A stretch of 64,000 nt of DNA from DATEUP01 sp041485285 (GTDB lineage Archaea; Thermoplasmatota; DTKX01; DATEUP01). This document shows positions 52,302 through 59,394 of the stretch, piece by piece (position 1 is the stretch's first letter; each line of letters begins with the position of its first letter). The stretch is taken from NCBI GenBank assembly GCA_041485285.1, contig JBGPJF010000007.1:9149-73148 (forward strand). Direction: 5' to 3'. The notes beneath the pieces are model-generated. The model saw only the letters and a list, made by a program, of their open reading frames with translations. It did no database searches and was not told the DNA's origin. Position numbers and translations under genes: made by a program.

Positions 52302-54437
52302 ATGGCCCCAATCAACGCCCGCACCCCCCGCACCGCCTGCCTCCTACTTTGCGCCTCCTTGATCCTCCCGGCCCTTCTTGCCGCCCCGGCCCTATCGGCC
52401 CCGGCGTCCGGCTGGTCCATCGCTGAGCACATCGATGCGGACCACGACGGGTTCGCGTACAACCCCAGCGTCGCCGTCGCGCCCGATGGGACGGCCATGG
52501 CGGTATGGTATGAGGAAGGCGTGGGGCACACCGACATCTGGGCGAACCACTTCGTGCCGGGCCACGGGTGGGGCGTTGCCACGATGATCGACTTCAACGC
52601 GGCCTCGAATGCGTTTTCGCCCCGCGTGGGGGTCGACGCGGAGGGAAACGCTGTCGCGGTTTGGATTCAGGAGGAATCGCACCTCAACGCCTACGCCGCG
52701 CGCTACGCTGCGGGTGTCGGGTGGTCGGGCCCGGTAGCGCTCGAGACCAATGACACGGATGCCGTGGGTATCGAGGTCGCCGTTGGCGCCGATGGCAGCG
52801 CGGCGGCGGTGTGGCTGCAGCGAGGGAGCTTCGACGATGTGTGGGCGAACCATTTCACGCCGGAGGGCGGCTGGGAAGGGGCGGTGATGGTCGAAGCGCA
52901 GGACGGGATCGTCTTTACGCTGCGTGTGGCCGCAAGCGGAGGCGGAACCGCGCTGGCGATCTGGCAGCAGTACCACGACCCGGCTATCGAGTCGCGGGTC
53001 TACTCGTCCGAGTACGTGGGGGGCGCGGGGTGGGGCCGGCCCACGATGGTCGAAGACCAAGACGCAGGTGGCGCCGAGATGGACGCCGATGTTGCGCTCG
53101 ACCCCAACGGAAATGGCGTCGTGGTCTGGGCCCACTACAACAACTTCGGCAATCAAAACGTCAGCGCGGGCGCTTTCATCCACGGCCGCGGTTGGGAGCG
53201 TGTGGGGCTCCTCGAGCACGATGACACGGGGGTTGCTTCGAAGCCGAAGGTCGATGTGGATGCAGCGGGGGACGCGGTCGCGATCTGGTTGCAGTCCGAC
53301 GGCATTCGCTACAGCATTTGGGCAAGCTCGATGCCGTCGGGTGGGACCTGGAGCGGGGCGGCGCCGGTCGAGCGCACCGATTACGACGCCTCGGGCGCCA
53401 GCCTTGCTGCCGACGCGGCAGGCGATGCGGTGGCCGTGTGGGGGCAAGACGTGGGGGGCCGCTCGGACGTTTGGGCGAGCCGCACCACCCTTGGGGGGAA
53501 GTGGCAGGCGCCGGAGCTCATCGAGACAGACAATGCCTGGTACGCCGGGGAGGCCGACGTCGGGATCGACGCGGGCGGCAACGCGGTCGCCGTTTGGAAG
53601 CAGTCTGACCAACTGACATGGAACGTTTGGGGGAACAACTTCGTAGCCCCGGACATCACGGCGCCTTCGCTTTCGGTCACCGCTCCCGCGCAGGGCGCGG
53701 TCATCAACGGCACGGCCGTGTGGGTCGCCGGGACGGCGGAGCCGGGGTCCTCGGTGTCGGTGGACGGCGTGGGCGCCGCGCTTGCACCGGACGGTTCATT
53801 CGGGCTCCTGGTCGCCGTAGCGCCCGGCCCACACACGATCGAAATCCGTGCCTGGGATTCGTGGGAGAACTCCGCTAATCGAACGGTCGCCGTGACGGTG
53901 GTCGACCGGGTGCCGGCACTTGAGGCGCAGCTTTCCTCGACGGAAGCCAACTTGACAGCCGCGCGTCTGGACCTTTCGGCGGCGCAGGCGGCGCTGTCGG
54001 CCATCGAGGAGTCAGGGGACGCCACGGACGCGGACCTTGCAGGTGCGCGCGACAACGTCACGGCGGCGCAAGCCCAAGTCGCGGCGCTGCAGTCGGCGCA
54101 GGCCACCGATGCGGCGGCCCTTGCTGCGGCCCGGTCGAGGATCGACGCGCTCGAACAGACGCTAACCGCGACGCGCGGGTAGCTGTCCGCCACCCGCGCG
54201 CAGTTGAATGCAACCAATAGCACGAGGGCCCCGCCAGCCGACACGTCGATGGCCGTGCTGCTCGGCGCGGTCGGAATCGCGCTCGGGGGCGCCGGGCTGG
54301 TGACGGCGATCATGAGGACGCGCCCCGGCGTGGCGAGCGTCAAGGACCCCGCGCCTGCAAGGGGCGGGGCGGACGCGGAGACGGCGGAGAAGGGCGAGGC
54401 GCGCGAACCCGCAAGCCTCAAAGGCCGCGACCGGTGA
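52302..54437 (+). pseudogene. propeller/Ig/coiled-coil surface protein interrupted by an in-frame amber
   Basis: The frame runs from ATG 52302 to TGA 54435-54437 with one internal TAG (54180-54182). Up to the TAG there are 626 residues: signal, about seven sialidase-like blades (for example VGVDAEGNAVAVWIQEES), one Ig-like domain and a long Ala-rich coiled coil. After the TAG the same frame continues the coiled coil (LSATRAQLNATNS) and gives the anchor helix (MAVLLGAVGIALGGAGLV) and tail. The homologous protein at 62 kb has coiled coil and anchor in one piece. A single C-to-T change (CAG to TAG) would explain it. Alternatives are readthrough or a sequence error. Confidence 0.8.
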
Positions 54438-54450
54438 GGGAGCCCCGCCC

Positions 54451-55077
54451 ATGCCCACCGTCTTTGTCAATATGGGAATCTCCCTCGACGGCTACATCGC
54501 GGGCCCCAACCGCGGCCCCAGAAATCCGCTCGGCGACCAGGGGATGCAGGTGCACGAGTGGATGTTCCATCAGCAGGCGTTCCTCGACAACCTCAAGCTC
54601 TCCGGAAAAGGCGAGACTGGCCCCGACAACGACCGCATCAAGCGCACCGTCGCGCGTATCGGCGCAAACGTCATGGGGAAGCGGATGTTCGAAGAGGGGG
54701 AGGCCAACTGGCCCGAGGAGGCGCCGTTCCACAACTCGGTGTTTGTGCTCACCAAGGAGAAGCGCGCGGCCTGGGTGCGGCCGGGCGGGACGACCTTCTA
54801 CTTCGTAAACGGGGGCATCGACGACGCGCTCAAGCGGGCGAAGAAGGCCGCGGGCGCGAAGGATGTCAGGATTTCGGGCGGGGCGAATGTGGTGCAGCAG
54901 TACCTGAATGCGGGGCTTGTCGATGCGGTGGAGTTGGCGATTTCGCCGATGATCCTTGGGGAGGGGCTGAGGTTGTGGGATGGGGTGGACAGGAAGCGGG
55001 TTCACTTGGAGGTCGAGGAAGCTACAGATTCGCCTCTAGTTACGCACGTGAGATACAAGGTGCGGCCTGTGGCGTAA
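54451..55077 (+). CDS. RibD-C/dihydrofolate reductase-like protein
   Basis: A 208-residue member of the RibD C-terminal/YwjB-like dihydrofolate reductase superfamily: VFVNMGISLDGYIAGPN, the ANVMGKRMFEEGE segment, VFVLTKEKR, VRISGGANVVQQYLNAGLVD and ISPMILGEGLRLW. These proteins probably reduce pteridine- or flavin-like substrates with NADPH. ATG 54451 follows GAGGGAG. It lies 13 bases after the broken surface gene and could be read with it. Confidence 0.9.
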   Translation: MPTVFVNMGISLDGYIAGPNRGPRNPLGDQGMQVHEWMFHQQAFLDNLKLSGKGETGPDNDRIKRTVARIGANVMGKRMFEEGEANWPEEAPFHNSVFVLTKEKRAAWVRPGGTTFYFVNGGIDDALKRAKKAAGAKDVRISGGANVVQQYLNAGLVDAVELAISPMILGEGLRLWDGVDRKRVHLEVEEATDSPLVTHVRYKVRPVA

Positions 55078-55119
55078 GCCTTGTTCGCGCGTCCATGGCC
55101 GCGGCGCGGCAGTCAAGGA

Positions 55120-55683
55120 TCAGTCCAGGAAATCGCCCAAGGCTTGGAGGTCGAGGAACATTGTTCGATTTGCCCGGTTTCGTTCGCGTTTTGTCTCGCG
55201 CGTCAGTTTGAACCCACACTTTTCGTAAAAAGGAATGGCTTCGGGCTTGGCCTCGAGGATGAGGAGGCGGACGCCAGACCGTTGCCCCTGGAAAAGGGCC
55301 TCAGCCACGATGTCCCCAAGCAGGTGCCGCCCGACTCCCCGGCTCTGCCATTCCTTCGCGACCGCAAGCCGGCCAATCTTCACCGCCGGAAACGCGTCGA
55401 CCTTTTCCTCCGCCGTCTTCGAAAATGACTTCACCGTTTTCAGGTACTCCGCGCGGAGACCGTCGTTGGTAATGGTGTAATAGGCGATGAGCTCCCCGTC
55501 ATAGAAGACGAGGTAGGTTTTGCCGAGCCCCGCTTCGTCGAATTCCTGAACTTCCTTCGTATTGGGAAAATCGTCAAGCTCCTTGTTGCCGCAGGTAAAC
55601 CCCTTGACGCGCTGCGTCTCGTGGAAAGGCTCGACCCGGAATTTGGAGGAATCCACCTCGGACTTGTGCGTGAATCTCGTCAC
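55120..55683 (-). CDS. GNAT acetyltransferase, possibly TacT-like toxin
   Basis: A 187-residue N-acetyltransferase. It has the TacT-type start FTCGNKELDDFPNTK, YLVFYDGELIAYYTI, the acetyl-CoA loop region IGRLAVAKEWQSRGVGRHLL and AIPFYEKCGFKL. TacT-like toxins acetylate charged tRNAs. GTG 55683 has AGGGGAG upstream and comes 20 bases after a 56-residue gene; the frame is open to 55725. The usual partner is a ribbon-helix-helix protein; the partner here is different, so a true toxin role is unproven. Confidence 0.75.
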   Translation of the reverse strand: MTRFTHKSEVDSSKFRVEPFHETQRVKGFTCGNKELDDFPNTKEVQEFDEAGLGKTYLVFYDGELIAYYTITNDGLRAEYLKTVKSFSKTAEEKVDAFPAVKIGRLAVAKEWQSRGVGRHLLGDIVAEALFQGQRSGVRLLILEAKPEAIPFYEKCGFKLTRETKRERNRANRTMFLDLQALGDFLD

Positions 55684-55702
55684 GCCGCCGGCTCCCCTGA
55701 AA

Positions 55703-55873
55703 TCACTCGAGGGGGGACGCGGCACCCTTTCGGTGCTTGCGCTGGTAGCGCACGATGGCCTCTTCGTAGAGTTTTTTCTGATCGGCGGTCAGCTTGAAGT
55801 TCTTGAGACGCCGGCGGAACTCCTCGACGTCGGCCTTGCGCCGGATGACCGGGATTGGTTCAGGATACGCCAT
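55703..55873 (-). CDS. 56-residue charged protein, possible antitoxin
   Basis: A small, mostly helical protein: IPVIRRKADVEEFRRRLKNF, then KLTADQKKLYEEAIVRYQRK and a basic end. ATG 55873 lies 30 bases after a TATA-like GCATATTT (55900-55907 on the minus strand), and the gene is directly upstream of the GNAT gene. This order suits an antitoxin-toxin operon. It is not a known antitoxin family to me. Confidence 0.6.
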   Translation of the reverse strand: MAYPEPIPVIRRKADVEEFRRRLKNFKLTADQKKLYEEAIVRYQRKHRKGAASPLE

Positions 55874-55899
55874 GCCGGGGCCCCCTGCTGGATGGCAGG

Positions 55900-55907
55900 A
55901 AATATGC
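55900..55907 (-). promoter_or_regulatory. TATA box of the 56-residue/GNAT operon
   Basis: On the minus strand this is GCATATTT, centred 30 bases before ATG 55873. Confidence 0.55.
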
Positions 55908-56057
55908 CTACATAAGGGTGCGGGGAGCCAGGGCATAAGCCTGTGGTAATGGCTTGCAAGCGCGAGATGGGAAATGTGTTCGAGCCACGAGAAACCGCGC
56001 TGGCGTGGTCAAAAAGGGTGGTTGGCACGCCCCCGAGGCGGCGGTGGTGGTGGGGGG

Positions 56058-56177
56058 TCAGGCGATCCGTTTCGGCGCCCTGGGAGGGCGGCCGGGCCCC
56101 CCCGGATGCCACTTGCGGTAGAACCCGGGGATCTCGCGCAGGTAGCGCTCGAGCGTGGCGATGGCGGGCGCCCGGTT
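56058..56177 (-). pseudogene. C-terminal remnant of the right-end gene family
   Basis: On the minus strand this reads AIATLERYLREIPGFYRKWH, then PGGPGRPPRAPKRIA and a stop (56058-56060). It matches RAIAKLGRYLREIPGFYRKW plus HPGGPGR of the gene at the right edge. Only about 35 codons remain and no start is visible; the upstream part is lost. Confidence 0.7.
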
Positions 56178-56178
56178 T

Positions 56179-56206
56179 GGGTGGGCCGCCCGCAAGCGGC
56201 CCACCC
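56179..56206 (-). terminator. 11-bp hairpin after the RTX gene
   Basis: GGGTGGGCCGC-CCGCAA-GCGGCCCACCC, a perfect 11-bp stem, 19 bases past the RTX stop codon on the minus strand. No T run follows. Confidence 0.5.
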
Positions 56207-56224
56207 GGGGGGTTTCGATTGCAA

Positions 56225-57991
56225 TCAGGGCACGTTGACGACCGTCTCGCAGTGCTTCGCCGTGTCTGTCCCCGCGCCGCCGTCGGCCGTGTCGTCTCCG
56301 GACCCGCCATCGAGTCGGTCGTCGCCGTCGTCACCGTTTAGGATGTCGTCGCCCGCCCCGCCGTCGAGTCGGTCGTTGCCGCCACCGCCCCACAGCGTGT
56401 CGTTCCCGGATCCGCCGTCGAGGTGGTCGTCGCCCATCGACGAAAAGAACTCCACGTCACCTTGGTCGAAGTCGCCCCAAAGCTGGTCGTCGCCCGGGCC
56501 CCCGCCAACGCGGTCGTTTCCGAACACCGCCGTGTCGTTTCCGGGGCCGCCGCCGATGCCCGAGCCTCGCACGATGTCGTTGCCTTCGCCGCCGTCCACG
56601 GTGCTGTTGCCGCTGATGATCGTGTCATCGCCCGCCTCGCCCCTGAACCCGGCGCCGTTGACGAGGATGTCATCGCCATCGTTCCCATCGACGTCGTTGT
56701 CTCCGCCCTTGAGGTAATCATTGCCCGCGCCGCCTTGGAGCGAGTCGCCCGTAAGGAAGAGGTCTCCGTCGTCGCCGCCCGAAACGTGATCGTCCCCGCC
56801 GATCAGTGTGTCGTTCCCGTTGTTGCCGAGCAGCCAGTCGCCGCGCAGGTCGTCGACCCCCGCGCCGCCGCGGATGTGGTCATTGCCACCCACGAAGTAG
56901 TCGGCGCCGCTGGTCCCATTGAGGTCGTCCCCCATTGCGAGGTCGTCGCCGTCCCCCGCGTCGATGTGGTCGTCCCCGCCGTACCCGATCTCGACATCGA
57001 TGCTGCGGTCGCCGGAGAGGTTGTCGTTCCCGTCGCCGCCGTCGATGTGGTCGCTGCCGAAGTAGACGGTGTCGAAGCCTCCGACGCCCGTCGGGGGGTC
57101 GGCATCGCCGTTGGCGCCTTCGCCTTGGACGCGATCGTTGCCCGGCCCCGCCCAAAGGTGGTCGTCGCCGCCATACATGGTGTCATTGCCCGGACCTCCG
57201 ACGATCCGGTCGCCCAGCAAGAAGTCGTCCCCTTCGCCCGCCAAGAGCGTGTCGTTGCCGGACACGACCGAGTCGACGCCCGCGCCACCGAATTCGAGGT
57301 CGCCGAGCAGCGTATCGTTTCCGTCGCCCCCATAAAGCGTGTCGTCCCCCGCCGCCAGCACGTCGTCACCGTCGTTGCCCGCGAGGTTGTCGCCGGCCAT
57401 CGTGTCGGCGCCGTCGCCGCCCTCGATGGCGTCCCATCCGCCCGTGAGGAGGTCGTTGCCGGTCCCTCCCTGGATCCCGTCGCCACCTCCGAAAGTGATG
57501 AAGCCCGAGCGCGGTGCCGGCGCCGCCGGGTTGCCGCCGGGGCCGGAAACAAGCGTGTCGTTCCCGCCCGTGAGCGTGTCGTTGCCCGCCCCGCCGAGAA
57601 TCCCATCGCCCAGGAAGTAATCGCGGCCCTCGCCACCGTCGAGGAAATCGTTGCCGCCCTCGATCAGGTCGTCGGCAGCAGCCCCCACAAGCCAGTCGCC
57701 GTAGAGTTCATCGTCGCCGTCACCGCCGTAGATCAGGTCGTCGCCGGTTCCTCCGCAGAGGACGTCATTGCCCTCCATCCCGTAGACCGTGTCGTTGCCG
57801 CCGAGGCCGGCAATCACATCCGCACCATCCGTGCCCGTGAGCACGTCATCCGATTCGGTTCCGACGATGGTCGCGGTCGCCCCGCCGCAGGTTACAGCCG
57901 TCTCGGCGCCCGCGAGGGCCGCCGAGCCCACCGCGCCCAGGAGGGCGATGGCGATCACAGACGCTAGCAAGTGGTTCTTCGAGGTGCTCAT
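56225..57991 (-). CDS. RTX (haemolysin-type calcium-binding repeat) surface protein
   Basis: A 588-residue secreted protein, almost all made of RTX-like repeats of the form GGxGNDxLxG: GLGGNDTVYGMEGNDVLCGG near the start and many spaced copies such as GGAGNDTLTGGNDTL. Calcium makes such repeats fold into parallel beta-rolls. ATG 57991 begins at a signal helix (LLASVIAIALLGAVGSAALA); the frame is open to 58144. No anchor or type-I secretion tail is seen, so it is probably released or matrix-bound. It is a tandem paralogue of the next gene. Confidence 0.9.
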   Translation of the reverse strand: MSTSKNHLLASVIAIALLGAVGSAALAGAETAVTCGGATATIVGTESDDVLTGTDGADVIAGLGGNDTVYGMEGNDVLCGGTGDDLIYGGDGDDELYGDWLVGAAADDLIEGGNDFLDGGEGRDYFLGDGILGGAGNDTLTGGNDTLVSGPGGNPAAPAPRSGFITFGGGDGIQGGTGNDLLTGGWDAIEGGDGADTMAGDNLAGNDGDDVLAAGDDTLYGGDGNDTLLGDLEFGGAGVDSVVSGNDTLLAGEGDDFLLGDRIVGGPGNDTMYGGDDHLWAGPGNDRVQGEGANGDADPPTGVGGFDTVYFGSDHIDGGDGNDNLSGDRSIDVEIGYGGDDHIDAGDGDDLAMGDDLNGTSGADYFVGGNDHIRGGAGVDDLRGDWLLGNNGNDTLIGGDDHVSGGDDGDLFLTGDSLQGGAGNDYLKGGDNDVDGNDGDDILVNGAGFRGEAGDDTIISGNSTVDGGEGNDIVRGSGIGGGPGNDTAVFGNDRVGGGPGDDQLWGDFDQGDVEFFSSMGDDHLDGGSGNDTLWGGGGNDRLDGGAGDDILNGDDGDDRLDGGSGDDTADGGAGTDTAKHCETVVNVP

Positions 57992-58098
57992 GGGGTTTCC
58001 CGGCCCCCAAGGAATGGCCGGGAGGGCATAAGTTGGATGAGAACGGGGCCGGGCGGGTACAAAACGCAATTGGTAACGCGACTGGGCCGGGTCGGCGA

Positions 58099-59223
58099 TC
58101 ACGGGCGATCGCTGCGCAGCTCGACATTTGTGATTGCCTCGCACCTGCGCGCGGCATCGAGACCGAACTCACCGTCACAAGAATCGAAGCCGTCCCCCCC
58201 GTCCATGCGGTCGGTCCCGTCCGAAAGGAACTCCGTATCGATGGCGGATTCGCCGACGAGCGTATCGTTGCCTGTGCGGCCAAGGAGGGTGTCCGAGCCA
58301 TAGCTGATCGTGTCGTTGCCGACGCCGCCTCCAAAGGTGTTGTCGCCCGAGACGGCGTCGCCTAGCAGGAGATCGTTGCCGGCGCCGCCGTCCAGGAGGT
58401 CGTCGCCGCAAACGATGAAGTCGTCTCCGGCGCCGGCGTTGATGCGGTCGCCCGCAAGCTGGTCGTCGCCGGGTCCGCCGTATAGGCTGTCGTCCCCAGC
58501 AACGAAGGTGTCCGTGCCGGTGGATCCGCCGATGTTCTCGCCTATGAGGGTGTCGTTGCCTGCCCCGCCGAAGAGAATGTCGTTTCCGCCGGTAACGCTG
58601 TCATTGTCGTCGCCGCCGCCCAGGATGTCGCCGCCCAGCGTGTCGCTTCCGCTGCCGCCGTAGATGCGGTCGTTTCCTCCGATCAGGGTGTCGTTGCCTT
58701 TCTCCCCGAGAATCCCGTCGCCTCCGCCGTACTGGATGAACTCGGCTCGCGTTGGCGGTTTGGTGGGAGTGCCACCGGGGCCTGAGATGAGGAGGTCGTT
58801 GCCGCCGGTAAGCAGGTCGTTGCCGCCACGGCCGAGGATCCCGTCGCCGAGCATGTAATCCATGCCCGGGCCGCCGAACAGGGTGTCGTCGCCGCCTGCG
58901 AGAACATCGTCGCTGTCGGTTCCGACCAGCCAATCGCCATAAAGCTCGTCGTCGCCCCGGTTGCCGTACAGCACGTCGTTGCCGGGGCCGCCGCAGATCA
59001 CGTCGTTGCCGCCGAGCCCGTAAAGGGTGTCATTTCCACCCAGGCCGGCGATCACGTCGTTGGCTGCCGAGCCGAACAGCGTATCCGGGCCCTCCGTGCC
59101 GACTATGGTGGCGACCGCGCCGCCGCACAGGATGGGTGTTGGGTCCGATGAAACGGACAAGGCCGCCAACGAGGGAAGCAGGAGGGCCGTCCCCGCCAGA
59201 ATTGCGACAATCCGGCCTTGCAT
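58099..59223 (-). CDS. RTX-repeat surface protein, paralogue
   Basis: A 374-residue secreted protein, shorter sister of the downstream gene: signal (IVAILAGTALLLPSLAALSV), the same opening CGGAVATIVGTEGPDTLFG and about 30 RTX-like motifs. The last about 25 residues are cysteine-containing (DSCDGEFG, RCEAITNVE). ATG 59223 has a TATA-like CTTATCATA (minus, about 59255-59264). It shares its upstream region with the divergent membrane sensor, and a 9-bp inverted repeat pair lies between. Confidence 0.9.
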   Translation of the reverse strand: MQGRIVAILAGTALLLPSLAALSVSSDPTPILCGGAVATIVGTEGPDTLFGSAANDVIAGLGGNDTLYGLGGNDVICGGPGNDVLYGNRGDDELYGDWLVGTDSDDVLAGGDDTLFGGPGMDYMLGDGILGRGGNDLLTGGNDLLISGPGGTPTKPPTRAEFIQYGGGDGILGEKGNDTLIGGNDRIYGGSGSDTLGGDILGGGDDNDSVTGGNDILFGGAGNDTLIGENIGGSTGTDTFVAGDDSLYGGPGDDQLAGDRINAGAGDDFIVCGDDLLDGGAGNDLLLGDAVSGDNTFGGGVGNDTISYGSDTLLGRTGNDTLVGESAIDTEFLSDGTDRMDGGDGFDSCDGEFGLDAARRCEAITNVELRSDRP

Positions 59224-59254
59224 CCGCTTCCGCCGAAGGCAAGTTGTTGGCCCC

Positions 59255-59264
59255 TATGATAAGC
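59255..59264 (-). promoter_or_regulatory. TATA box of the RTX operon
   Basis: On the minus strand this reads GCTTATCATA, about 36 bases before ATG 59223. Confidence 0.5.
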
Positions 59265-59286
59265 GCATTGAGAACCGGGCCGTCCT

Positions 59287-59346
59287 CCTATTTGGAGAAT
59301 CGGAAGGGCGACGAACATCCTGTGCGCACCGCACCGGCCAAATAGG
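59287..59346. promoter_or_regulatory. 9-bp inverted repeat pair between divergent promoters
   Basis: CCTATTTGG (59287-59295) and CCAAATAGG (59338-59346) are perfect inverted copies, centres 51 bp apart, about five helical turns. They lie between the TATA boxes of the RTX gene and the winged-helix sensor gene. Confidence 0.5.
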
Positions 59347-59369
59347 TGAACGGCCGCGTTTCCGATTGC

Positions 59370-59377
59370 CTTAATAG
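59370..59377 (+). promoter_or_regulatory. TATA box of the sensor gene
   Basis: CTTAATAG, centred about 22 bases before ATG 59395, fits a leaderless transcript and supports that start. Confidence 0.5.
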
Positions 59378-59394
59378 TTGTTCTGCGAGGAGGG

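Larger units (their letters stand above)
55874..56224. other. intergenic region with gene remnant
   Basis: About 350 bases. It carries the promoter of the GNAT operon, a remnant of a gene related to the one at the right end of the window (56058-56177) and a strong hairpin (56179-56206). No intact gene is seen. Confidence 0.6.

Noticed and set aside
56423..57967. 514-codon plus-strand frame with Val/Ala repeats
   Set aside because: It is the mirror of the RTX nonapeptide repeats on the other strand; the RTX reading has signal peptide and calcium motifs.
56225..59223. Tandem DNA repeats that could be taken for a CRISPR array
   Set aside because: The periodicity is in the coding RTX motifs; repeats are imperfect and there are no unique spacers of constant length.
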